64,000 bases of DNA from Galeopsis tetrahit (lineage: Eukaryota > Streptophyta > Magnoliopsida > Lamiales > Lamiaceae): the NCBI GenBank assembly GCA_963675135.1, contig OY776124.1:7950677-8014676 (forward strand), in the 5' to 3' direction. Shown in pieces: positions 23,701 through 34,545 of this stretch (position 1 is its first letter; each line of letters starts with the position of its first letter). The translations under genes and the position numbers were made by a program. The notes beneath the pieces were generated by a model, which ran no database searches, had not been told where the DNA came from, and saw only the letters and a list, made by a program, of their open reading frames with translations.

Positions 23701-25718
23701 GGAAGGCTAGTGAAATCTCATGAAAAAGAACAGTCAACTAAAGGCAAAGAGAAGGTTATTCTGAAGAAGTTCAAGTTCCTATCAGACAAGGAAAGAGGAA
23801 ACTTGAAATAAGAGAACCTACTAGTGAGTCAAAGAAGAAGACTATTGGTGAAATACTAGAAGATCTTGATGCTGAAGAGATTCAGAAGAAACAGAAGGTT
23901 GAAGAAGATAAGTATGCAAGTAAAAAGTTGCTAGGGAAGCATATTAAGAAGCTTCAAGATACCAAAACAGATCCAGATGTTATTGAAGATGCTCATATCA
24001 ACAAAATCATTGATGTTAAACATAAAGAAGCATGGAAAACTGCTAAAAGGAAATGGGAAATTGCTCATTGGATTATCAGGAGATATGGAGAATTTGACTT
24101 GAAAGATGAGATGTTTATGTGTAGGTCCCTAAGTTGAGTTAATATCGAGGGAAGCTAAAGAAAATGTCTAGAGGGGGGTGAATAGACTTTTCTAAAATCT
24201 TTCGATATATCAGAATTTACAATGTGCGGAATACGAAATTAACAATGAGCCCAATTAAAGATTATACTCAACTTATTTCGAGAACTCTGTTTTAGTACAC
24301 TCAACTAGTCTTGTTCAATTATGTAATTCAATCAATCAAACAGTTAATCAATTAAACAACAAACAAAACAGTAAAGTAAATCAAACACGAGATTTATAGT
24401 GGTTCGACAACTTGTCTACATCCACTCTCACAAACCCAGTTGTGAAATTCTTATTAACTCTTCCAATCGAGTAATATGTTCTTGTAGCTTTAAGTCCCAA
24501 GAAATAAGACTTAGATCTTCTCGATTATATCTCCAGATATATCTTCGATCTTACTAGCTATTTTACAAGTAACTAGCAACTTGAAACAATAAACGAAAAT
24601 AAAACTTCTCTTCGTTCAGTAGTAGCCTTCTTCGATCTTCACTTGTCTTGCGTAGCTTCTTTCTGAACTTCAATCTCTGAGAGTAATCTTCAATAAACTT
24701 TCGTAAGTAGTAATTCTCAATATTTCAGTAGTCTTTAACCAATGAATACCTTGAGGTATTTATAGACTTCTAATTCCAAGAACTTTCAGTTGTGTAACAA
24801 CCTTTTCTTGAAAACTAACTTGTAACTGATTCCTCATATCCTTTAACGCGTTTCTTCAGTTAATTAGTTATTCCTTAACTAATTCTTCAAACTTTATCTT
24901 TAACACGCTTCTGTAACTAACTTCAACTTGACCTGTCTTGTTTAAGTCGCGCACCTGTCTTGTCCAGTAGTAGTAGACTGCGTCTTCTACTTATATTGTG
25001 CAGTAGACTTCTTCAGATTACAACATAGAACTAATCTAGTCCTAACAAGACTATTACATTACATTAAGCTCTTATTACAAAGCTTAGTCAACTTAGAAAA
25101 CTATACAAAGAATCTATCTATTACATTCAAAATCATGAGCTCTATACAACAATTATTCATAGCTCAATAACAATCTAACATATACAAATAACAAATATGA
25201 AGTACTTATAAATCGTACTTATCTTTGAATAATACTTGTCTTTTAAAACTAGTACTTGTCTTGTGAACTCTACTGGTCTTGTACAAGACAACTTCAACTT
25301 AACTAGACTAGATCAGTCAACACTTAGAAAATATTCAAGTCTTCTTTTGGCTTATCAAAACTTCATCTTTTATCTTTTATCATCATTTAGGACTTGTTCT
25401 AGGATTCATATCCCAACATTATGAATTTTGAAAAATTCATGGAAGCAGAAGACAAGTTGTTATAGAATCTGATCATAAGGATAGCTACAGATGTTGGATT
25501 TAATATTTTATCTCCATAATTTCCTAAATGGAAAACTCCGATGTTATCTTCAGGGAACAAAATTGATTTAATGTGATAAAGAAATTTGAAGAGAAGATTC
25601 TTGAAGAAGAGAATACCAGTGATGAAGATTGTATTTCTGACATTCATAGGAGAATTCTGAAATCATTTCAGGTACCAGGCAAGGAAGCTGAAAGTGATGA
25701 AGATGATAATATCATTTA
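20734..25718 (+). pseudogene. Siv-1 env-like / extra ORF, degenerate and interrupted
   Basis: Opens at 20734 (MTVLTIFDLETNMHAHFN), hits a stop at 21268-21270 and carries on in the same frame to 22329. Further pieces in changing frames run to 24119, and after the solo LTR (24120-25418) to about 25718. The N-terminal third matches in style the plant-transposon env-like domain of Siv-2 (35341-39291). The middle is acidic and Pro/Ser/Thr rich and the end is Lys/Glu coiled-coil. No signal peptide or convincing membrane span is seen, so envelope function is a name from the lineage, not shown here. Confidence 0.65.
24120..25418 (-). mobile_element. Solo LTR of the Siv-1 family, inserted inverted into Siv-1
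   Basis: 1,299 bp, the reverse complement of the Siv-1 LTR: it begins TGTAGGTCCCTAAGTTGAG and ends CTAGGATTCATATCCCAACA. It is flanked by the 5-bp duplication TTATG (24115-24119 and 25419-25423). No internal region remains, so it is a product of LTR-LTR recombination after insertion. Confidence 0.9.
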
Positions 25719-25904
25719 AAGTAAGTTGTTTACTTCATTTTTTTTTTTTTTGTATATTTTGCTAAGTAATTGCATTCAATCTGATCTGATTTACAATGAA
25801 TGAAAATATGAACTATTTTGATGAATTATATAAGATAACTACTTAACTGATCTTATGACTTAAATATATTCAAGTAGTTTTGGCTTCATCAAAAAGAGGG
25901 AAAT

Positions 25905-27169
25905 TGTTGGGATATGGATCCTATAACAAGTTTTATTTGATGAAAAAATTAGTTTTGATAAGCAAAAATAGAACACTTGGAAATATTCTAAGTATGGACT
26001 GATCTGTTAATGAAGTCATCTTGTATGAGATAAGATCAGATAAGATGAAGTAAAAACTGAAATATGACTAAGTATAAAAAGGAAAGTTTACTTTGTATAG
26101 GATTACTAATAAGCTTATAAAGGATGTATAGAAACTTATGTTTTGTCTTGTTGTACTTGTAATAGTCTTTAAGTTGACTAAGCTAATCTATAAAGCTTAA
26201 AGTAATGTAATAGACTAGATAGCTTAGAAGTTAGAACAAGAAGAGTTCTACAAGAAGAGAAGACTCGAAGACAAGACAAGGTATGAAGACTCAAAGAAAT
26301 ATTCTAAGTACTAAAGACAAGACAAGATGAAGTTGAGAAGAATTGAAGATAAGAAGTTTGTTATAACTTTAACTGAATAACTGACGCATTGGAAGATATA
26401 TTTAGAAGCAGTTATGAAGTTAGTTGGAAGAAGTTACCAAGAAAAGTTTGTTGGATAACTAACTTATCTTGACAAGAAGAAGTCTATAAATACATGAAGA
26501 CCCAGTTCGTGTAAAGACTACTGAAACAGCTACTACTGAAATTACGAATATCGAAGCAATCTACTAAAGGAATCAAAGCAAGAGAAACTCACAGAGTTCG
26601 ACGTAGTCAAAGTTCGTGCTTGAAGAAGCCCAGAAGACAAGTTCATATTCAGAAGGCGAATCGAAGAGATAGAGAAGTTCTCTTTATTGTTTTCATTTGT
26701 ATAAGCTTGCTAGTTGCTTACTAAATCACTAGTTGTTAGATCGAAGATATATCTGACGATATAATCGATAAGATCGAAGTCTTATATCTTGGGACTTAAA
26801 GCTACAAGAAGATTTTAATAAAATATCACGACTGGAGTTGTGAGAGTGGATGTAGACATTTGTCGAACCACTATAAATCTTGTGTTCATTTTACTTACTG
26901 TTCTATATTTGATTGATTGTTATTATTTGTTAACTTGAATAATCAACAGGAATTGTAAATTTGAAGTTGAATAGACAAGTTGATAATATTTGCAGAATAG
27001 ACAAGTAAGGTTGTGAATTGTTTAGTTGAGTATAAATTGTTAAGGGCTCATAATCTGATATATTCCGCATTGCTAATCTGATATTTTAGAAAAAGTTTAA
27101 AAGTCTATTTACCCCCTCTAGACTTTAGACTAGTTCTAATCTTAATAACTCAACTACTCGGGACCAACA
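25905..27169 (+). repeat. Siv-1 3' LTR
   Basis: 1,265 bp, begins TGTTGGGATATGG directly after the polypurine tract and ends GGACCAACA before the GTTGT duplication. It differs from the 5' copy by several percent, mostly within the first 80 bp, plus a short duplication near 26233. Confidence 0.9.
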
Positions 27170-27186
27170 GTTGTTGCCGACACGTG

Positions 27187-27535
27187 CCTAGTTAGTGGAT
27201 GGTGTCAAGATGTCTAAGGATGGCCTAGTTAGTGGGGCGCCTCGACTGGATGGTGTCAAGACGTCTTCAGATGGCCTAGTTAGTGGGAGGTATCGACTGG
27301 ATGGTGTCAAGATGTCTTCGGATGGCCTAGTTAGTGTGATGTCTCGACTGGATGGTGTCAAGACGTCTTCAGATGTGCCTAGTTAGTGGGGCGTCTCGAC
27401 AGGATGGTGTCAAAACCTCTTTGGATGGTCTAGTTAGTGGGGCGTCTCGACTGGATGGTGACATCTTCGGATTACCTAGTTAGCGGGGCATCTCGACTGG
27501 ATGGTGTAAAGACGTCTTCAGATGGGGATGGTGTC
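27187..27535 (+). repeat. 51-bp minisatellite, about 7 units
   Basis: Units start CCTAGTTAGTGGGG and contain CTCGACTGGATGGTGTCAAG. Unit starts lie at 27187, 27224, 27275, 27326, 27378, 27429 and 27475. 51 bp is 17 codons, which explains a 63-codon open frame (27195-27386) that I do not take as a gene. Confidence 0.85.
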
Positions 27536-27585
27536 AAGAATTATAATTATTAAGCACACCATATAATATATCACTTTAACTTTAA

Positions 27586-28385
27586 TCAATTTCTTGGTCG
27601 TACAACATTTCTCGAGTTTCCTACATACGACGATTTGTCAAATGTATGAAACTGGTTCGACTGAGGTGTCATCCCGACAAGATGATTATACGAGAGGTTC
27701 AAATTCGAAAGAAAAGTCAGGTTCGTCAATGTCCCTGGAATTTCCCCGACTAATTTGTTATAAGAAAGATCCAAGGAATCAAGGGACATGATCTTTCCCA
27801 GTGATTCAGGGATTTTTCCACCATGGTTGTTATGTGACAAGTCTAGTATAGTTAAAAAATTGAGATTGCCAATCAAATGTGGAATATTTCCATAAAACTT
27901 GTTCATGGAAAAATCAACCACAATATAAATTCTTCTCAATTTTTCCAAACGGTAATTCATACCTTTCAAACCCACTATCATGGTTTCCTTGTACGGCCAA
28001 TTAGACCAATCTCATAGTTTGGTCTGATTCATCCATGCTCCCAAGTTTTTTAAATACTCGACTGGCAAAGGCCCTGTGAACTTATTTTCAGCTACTACAA
28101 AGTATTGCAACATTGGAAAGGGAGGCTTCTTCGTCTTCGAGGCCAAGGGCGAAATCGTTCGATGGAATTTATTCGACTTCAGGTACAGAACTTGGACCCT
28201 AGGTAGAGTTTCCATCCAGACAGGGAACACATCTTTTATGTTGTTCCTTCCAACGTCGAGAATTTGGAATCATCGACAATTTGAAAGAGATCGAGGTAAT
28301 TTTCCCTCCATCTTATTGTTGTAGAGGTTCGGACATTCTAATACACAACCTTCCTTGAATGTGTCAGGAATTAGGATTGTACCTT
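27586..28385 (-). pseudogene. RLP pseudogene block a (RLP-A-like)
   Basis: Minus-strand LRR sequence close to RLP-A: pieces matching its repeats around the NC(R/Q)xxQILDVG unit, the METLPRVQVLYLKSNKF repeat, the island (MIVGLKGMNYRLEK) and the last four repeats to FDKSSYVGN. The sequence then jumps to NVVRPRN, the very end of RLP-A, so about 220 bp with the GLCGFPL cap, acidic stretch and membrane span is deleted. Stops and another deletion (near LEGTI/LIPDTF) break the rest. Confidence 0.88.
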
Positions 28386-28392
28386 CCAAAGT

Positions 28393-28702
28393 AAGAACAT
28401 AAAAGATGTGTTCCCTGTCAGGATGGAAACTCTGCCTCATCTCCAAGTTTTGTACATGAAGTTGAATAGATTTTATGGGACGACTTCGCCCTTGGCCTCG
28501 AAGACGAAAAAGCCTCCCATTCCAATGTTGCAATACTTCGTAGTATCTGATAATGAGTTCACATGCTCTTTGTCCGTCGTGTATTTAAAAAACCTTGGAG
28601 CCTTAATGAATCAGACCAAACTAAATTTGTCACATAACAAGCTTGAAGGAAGAATTCCTGAATCTCTTGGAAATAGCATCACTTGATTCCTTGGATCTTA
28701 AC
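28393..28702 (+). pseudogene. RLP pseudogene block b, inverted relative to blocks a and c
   Basis: Plus-strand LRR fragment: DVFPVRMETLPHLQVLYMK, ASKTKKPPIPMLQYFVVSD, then a jump to LNLSHNKLEGRIPESLG. It is the inverted counterpart of 28012-28230 in block a; the island and two repeats are missing. Not a functional gene. Confidence 0.85.
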
Positions 28703-29346
28703 CTGACTGGGACAATACCTCTCATATAATTGTACGAGAGGTTCAAAAGGGAGAGATATGGCATCTCTGTCAGTTTCCACGGGATTTCCCCATTTAGCCT
28801 GTTGAAAGACAGATCCAATGCTTCAATGGCAGCTGAATCTCCAAGTGACCTAGGTATACGTCCTGTGAGATTATTACGCGACAGATTTAGATACACGAGG
28901 GAGTTAAGTTTCCCGATAGAAAATGGAATATTCCCATCAAACTCATTGTTGGATAGATCGATCATTGTCAACGTTATCAAGATTCTATCCACCTTATAAT
29001 ATTTACCCTTCAAAATCATAGTAACCGGCTCTTGGTAATTTGAGAACCAATTTCCTTTATCTCCCACTTTTATTTTCACGTTCTCCATGGCCGTGAACTT
29101 CTTGAAGTATTCATTAGGCAACGGCCCACTAAACATGTTACCAGATATGTCAAATATCTGCAACTTGGGAAATGGAAGCTCAGTCTTCGAAGAAGGAGAT
29201 ATTTTAGCGAGAAATCTGTTGCCAGATAGGAAAAGAACTCGGAGTTCTGGAAGGCTTTCAATCCAATAAAGAAACGTGTTCTGTATTTCATTATTTCCAA
29301 GATCAAGAACCTACAACCTTCCACAATTAATCAGAGATTTACTTGG
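28703..29346 (-). pseudogene. RLP pseudogene block c (different RLP paralogue)
   Basis: Minus-strand fragment starting SLINCGRL, with a stop in place of the next Gln, then VLDLGNNEIQNTF, an island containing EPVTMILKGKYYKVDR and the last repeats to MRGIVPV. The island differs from RLP-A and RLP-B, so it derives from a third family member. It is joined at its 5' side to Copia-3 and at its 3' side to block b; signal peptide, N-terminal repeats and membrane anchor are absent. Confidence 0.85.
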
Positions 29347-31975
29347 TCTGCTGCCCATTTGACCACTTTCTTCTAAAATGTCCAATGCATATTTTCGTTG
29401 GCTTAAAACAAAGCCTTCGGGGGACCGAGCAACTTCAATCCCCAAAAAATACTTGAGCTTTCCTAGATCCTTGATACTGAACTTATCATCCAAGTAGCAC
29501 TTGACAAAAGCAATGTGACCAGAGTGATTGCCTGCCAAGATGACGTCGTCGGTATAAATGAGTACGGAAACGTGAATGGGGCCTTTTCGAAAAATGAAGA
29601 GAGAATGGTCGGCTTTGGACTGCTGAAAACCGATCAGAAGTAAGGCTTGTGTAAACTTCTCATACCAATTTCTCGAGGCTTGTTTAAGGCCATACAAGGA
29701 CTTTTGTAGTTTGCATAACCGTGTATCACCATCCTTTGCAAAACCCTGTGGTATTCGCATATACACATTCTCATGGAGGTCTCCATGCAAGAAGGCATTA
29801 TTAACATCCAATTGGTGAACCTCCCAATTACGCTTAGCCGCAATAGTTAATAAGCAACGAACTGTGACGAGCTTGGCCACGGGGGAAAAGGTTTCATGGA
29901 AGTCTACACCTTCGATTTGAGTGAAACCCTTTGCCACCAATCGAGACTTATACCTTTCAATGCTACCATCGGGTTTGTACTTGATTTTGTATACCCATTT
30001 TGAACCAACTGCTTTCTTTCCGGGAGGAAGTGACGTCAAGGTCCATGTATTATTCTCTTCTAGTGCATCAATCTCTCTTTTCATTTCTTCACGCCATAAA
30101 GGGTCTTGCACCGCTTGAGAGAAATATTTAGGTTCGTCGCGAGACGTGATCTTTGCCAAGAAACCCTTATGTGATTTGGAGAACGCATCATAGGTGATGT
30201 AGTTCGCCAAAGGATATATTGTTGATGCCACCGAGTTTGCAGTCGTCTGAGAGTGATCTATCGAGGGTGGCAAGTTTATGACATAGGAATCCAGATGTTT
30301 TGGCCGCGACTTTACCCTCTGACCTCGACCGACAGGAATGATAATCGGTCCAGGTTCGACAATATTTGTCTCAATAGTGGTGGTTCCAGGTGCAGCTTGA
30401 TGAGATGATGAAATACCATCCGAAATATTAGGCACGATAGTGGGTACGGTAGCCGGAACTTGCTGCTGTTGCGACGAACCACGAATAAAAGGGCGAGACT
30501 GGTCGGGAGGATTACCACGCGTTCCCTGCACACGTTTAATTACTGTTGTGACGACATCATTAAAATTTATTTTTGTACCACCTTTGAAAGGATATGTGTT
30601 CTCCACAAAGGTTACATCTCGAGAAGTATAGATCTTGTGTGATTGCAAGTCGAAGACTCGATATGCCTTTTGCCCAGAAGGATATCCAATAAAGACGCAT
30701 GCACTTTCTCATTCATCAAATTTGTCCTTACGCCGGTTATTATGGGCGTAAACTAAGCAGCGGAAGACCTTTAAATGGGTATATGTGGCTGGTTTGCCAA
30801 ACAACATCTCAAACGGGGTTTTAATTGAGATAATTGGCGAAGGCAGCCTGTTGATAATGTAAACAGCGGTGAGGATGCACTCGCCCCAAAACTCAATGGG
30901 CAACCCGGATTCGAAACGCAAAGCTCGAGAAACTTCCAAGATATGTCTATGTTTTCGCTCCACAACACCATTTTGTTGTGGAGTATCCATACAGGAACTT
31001 TCAAATAAGATGCCATTATCATTGTAAAACTGTAGTAACGTAGAAGACTGAAATTCAATGCCATTGTCTGAACGAATACGTTTGATGCAGCTACCAAATT
31101 GAGTGTGTACCATTTGAAAGAATCGGATTAGGGAGGCGGCCACATCGGCCTTTCGTGGAATAAGAAAGACCCAAACTCCTCTGCTATAGTCATCAACAAT
31201 TGAGAGAAAATATCGTGCACCAGTAAATGTATCACATCTATATGGACCCCAAATATCACAATGAATAAGTTCGAAACAACAAGTAGTTCGACTAGTAATA
31301 TGCGGAAAAGGTAAACGGGTTTGCTTTACTCGAACACAAGAATCACAAAAAGGACTAGATTTCAAATCTTTCAAGGAATGAATAAATTTCAGTTTAGCGT
31401 CAGAAGCATGGCCTGGACGTTTATTCCATACGTCCGATCCTCCAATCGTAGCTAAGACTGCCCTCTTACTCCTCAAAGGTTCCATGTAATACAATCCATC
31501 ACAACGCTTACCCACTCCAATCACCTTTCTCGAGGGTAAGTCCTGTATTACGCAAAAATCCGAAAAAAAATAGGAAAACGCAATTTAGGTCTGCACATAG
31601 GTGACTAACGGACAATAAATTGCCATGAAAGCTTGGGATAAGTAGCACACGTCCAAGTTGTATCCCATTTTTCAAAACGGCCGTCCCAATGCTATGAACG
31701 GACACCATGTCACCATTTGGAATTCTCACCGAAGGTTTAGAATTATATCGTATAACATTGCTCAACAAATTTTCATCATACGTAATATGCTCGGTGGCAC
31801 CCGAGTCAATGATCCAAGATCCTGAAGAATTAAAATCCATACCTGCCATATTTACCACTATCTCAATCACGACGGACGACACCTTCAAACCGCTGCCGGA
31901 AGCATCACACCTTTTCTCAGAATCACCATCTCCCGATTTGTTCCCTGATATGCCTTTCACACCTTGAAACGACCT
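29347..31975 (-). pseudogene. Copia-3: truncated Ty1/copia element (protease, integrase, RT)
   Basis: Read right to left: protease SWIIDSGATEHIT (31880-31842); LTR-side GAG-pre-integrase and integrase (31524-30709: CDSCVRVKQTRLPFP, HCDIWGPYR, IRSDNGIEFQ, GVVERKHRHILE); then RT (30648-29347: KWVYKIKYKPDGSIERYKSR, QLDVNNAFLHGDL, LYGLKQASRNWY, LIYTDDVILAG). Gag is almost completely absent and RNase H and the 3' LTR are lost: the RT end (YALDILEESGQMGSRPSK) is fused directly to LRR block c. A TNT1/Tork-like lineage is a guess from the motifs. Confidence 0.85.
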
Positions 31976-32027
31976 AAACTACTTTTATTGAAGTGTTTGA
32001 TTAATCTTCCAAGATTGCTCTGATACA

Positions 32028-32173
32028 TGTTAAAACTAAGCAACCGTGAAATATTATTGATCATGACTTGTAAAACTTGATTACATAATGTGAGCACAAG
32101 CAGTATTTATAATGTATAGAATTACTTTGAGCCCTAACAGAAAAGCCCATAAGCAATAATAAAAACTAACTAA
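32028..32173 (-). repeat. Copia-3 5' LTR, part, split by Copia-2
   Basis: Begins TGTTAAAACTAAGC immediately next to a primer-binding site TGTATCAGAGC (32027-32017 on the minus strand, close to the initiator-Met tRNA complement). It runs into Copia-2 at 32174; the remaining bases are probably ACCAACA at 52301-52307, giving TGTT...AACA ends. Confidence 0.65.
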
Positions 32174-32424
32174 TGTTGTGAAACAACTTAAAAGTATAAC
32201 TCCATATATTACATAAGTGAAACAAGATGTAGAGATAATATAAAAATCTCTTATTCCACCTCTTAAGTGTGTATTACAAACATTAGCAACTCTATTTATA
32301 GGGAACAATATAAGTTGAAGAAGATGAAATGAAAGGTCAAAGATTAATGTTGGTACATGAACCAACAATGTACATCAAATGTCACATTATGGACATTCAC
32401 ACCATATAAATATTATTCATAACA
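32174..32424 (-). repeat. Copia-2 3' LTR
   Basis: 251 bp, TGTTGTG...CATAACA; pairs with 52052-52300. Confidence 0.87.
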
Positions 32425-32629
32425 CTCCCCCTTGAATGTCCATTATATAAGATTATGCCTCGTTAAAACTCAATGAGAAGAAACGCGCATTAACTCCCCC
32501 TGATGATTGCATCACTTCACATCATTAAGATGTCGCATTCAAATTTTGTATCTCAATTTCTCAAACGTTGAAGCAGGTAAAGACTTGGTAAATAAATCAA
32601 CCAAATTATCACTTGAACAAATTTGTTAC

Positions 32630-34234
32630 TGTTGGTCCTTGGTGGAGTATAACACAAGTGTATGGGGGGGGGGGGGGAATGCACTTGTGTATGCAAATTC
32701 TTTTCTTTTTGATAAACTGGTCCTATCAGGTAAGTTGTCTCACAACTGGCCTGAGTGTGAACTTTGATAGATACTTGTCCTACTGATTACTATTAAGTGA
32801 TCAGTTGGCTAAATATCTAAAAGAGTTGCTAAGTGCGGAATGTGGTTGGCCTTTACTCAAAGAAATACTCCAAGTTGATTTCTGAAAATACAGGTTATCA
32901 GGGACTTTGTCCAAAACAGATTTTTCTAACTTACTGAGTTAAGAATCTTTGAAATATGATTGAATGGAGTGAAGTTAAGAATGCAGTAAGTAAATGAGAC
33001 ACAAATTTATAGTGGTTCAGAGACTCAAGCTCCTACATCCACTTTCCCTGATTGAACAGGATAATTCCTTCTCAATGGAATTAGCTTGTTTTATAGTGCC
33101 AAGGTGCACTGATCAACAACACTCTCTTAGTGTTTTGATCCATAGGATAACTTGAGTCCTAGTGCTCAATCTCTCTGAGTTAAGACTGTGTTTCACACTA
33201 ACAGTCCTTAACTCCTCACTTCTACAACAAACACTCTCTTCACTAAATGAGATAAGGTTTGAGGTTTGGTTCCAACTAATAGAGATATCCTTTACAATAA
33301 GAACAGTGTAAAGGAATAGGATATCTCAATGCTAAGCTAGGATGTTTACAAGAGTTGGCTTAGCTGACTTGAAGTGATTCAGGAAACTTGGAATTCTAGA
33401 GAACAACTTGGTTTCCTTTTGTAAGCTTGATGATAGTTTGATAGCTTGTAGTTGGATTCTGAATTCCTTTGATCACTTCTGTATTTATAGACAATTTGAA
33501 CACCTAACCGTTGGAGGGATTAGTAATTCAAATATGTCTATTTGCAGCACCATTGAAACGGCTATGAAGCTTGACATCCTTTTATCCACTGTGTAAAAGA
33601 GGTCTTCAATGGTTGCTTGAATGAATGTGTTGACTTCTGACAAAGGCGGCTGGGAAGACTTGTGTCAGTTTCCAATTTTGCACATTGTCCTAGGTTGATT
33701 TGTGGCAAACTTTACACACAGCCAACGGTCAGATGGGACAAGCTCCCTGAACATTCCTGCTGCAGTTTTAGAATGTTCCAACATTCATTCAATCCTTCAC
33801 TCTTTATTGCTCTAAGTCTTTAATGCTTGGTTCAGGCATGATTGGCAATAAATGCTTCATTGAATCTTCTGTAAGCTTTTGACATTTAATTCTCTTGATC
33901 ATTTGTACTTCAAACTGCCTAGATCTTTTGCATTTATGAGCACAACTTCAGTATACTAGAACTCTTCAGCCAGGTTGTCCATTTGATCAGTTTGTCTTGA
34001 AAAGATCAGCAACTTTGTCCTATAGACCTATCAAGCTGCCTAACATTTCAGCTTGGGACAACTATCCTGATCACTAACATCTCATAACTTTTCTGAGATT
34101 TTAACTTAAGCATACTATACATATAATGCTCTGGGACAACTTGCCTGATCACAACTTTGAGCATATCTCAACTAACTTGTACATCATCAATCAGGGGTTT
34201 TGGTATCTAGATCAAAATCATTTTATTCCCAACA
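32630..34234 (-). repeat. Siv-2 3' LTR
   Basis: 1,605 bp, TGTTGGTCCTTGG...TTCCCAACA. Contains a run of 14 G (32664-32677). Adjacent ATTTCCCCCTTTTTG (34235 on) is the polypurine tract on the minus strand. Confidence 0.95.
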
Positions 34235-34545
34235 ATTTCCCCCTTTTTGATGATGCCAAAACCTATTACAAAGGGACCTTGACTTAAGCTAAATATTACC
34301 TTCAGGGAGAGTGAACTGGTCAACTTGCCTGAAAGAAACTGTTAGCACAATAAATCAAGTAATATATGTCAGGTTAGGTTAGTTGAGATAATGAGTTGTT
34401 ATCTCTTTGATAGAAACATGGTGATCCTTTTATAGATGTGATAAACCATTACAGGGCTGAAAATCAAAGGACTCACTAATCTAGAATGGCAGAAATAACA
34501 ACAGAAATTATAACAGCAAAATAGGGAAAAGAGTGGACTTATCCT
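34235..34545 (-). other. Siv-2 3' untranslated region and polypurine tract
   Basis: From the end of the env-like frame to the LTR; purine-rich on the minus strand at 34235-34252, where plus-strand DNA synthesis would be primed. No gene. Confidence 0.7.

Larger units (their letters stand above)
13383..27169 (+). mobile_element. Siv-1: old Sirevirus-type Ty1/copia element with env-like region
   Basis: 13,787 bp including a later 1.3-kb insertion. TG...CA ends and a 5-bp target duplication GTTGT (13378-13382 and 27170-27174). Order: 5' LTR (truncated), gag, protease, integrase, reverse transcriptase, RNase H, long env-like region, polypurine tract AAAAAGAGGGAAA (25891-25903), 3' LTR. This copia order with a long LTR and an extra ORF after pol is typical of the Sirevirus/SIRE lineage. 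Many stops and frameshifts and a lost 5' LTR end show it is dead. Confidence 0.9.

Noticed and set aside
27195..27386. 63-codon repetitive frame (DGVKTSSDGLVSG)
   Set aside because: Minisatellite with a codon-multiple unit; no start context or downstream coding sequence.
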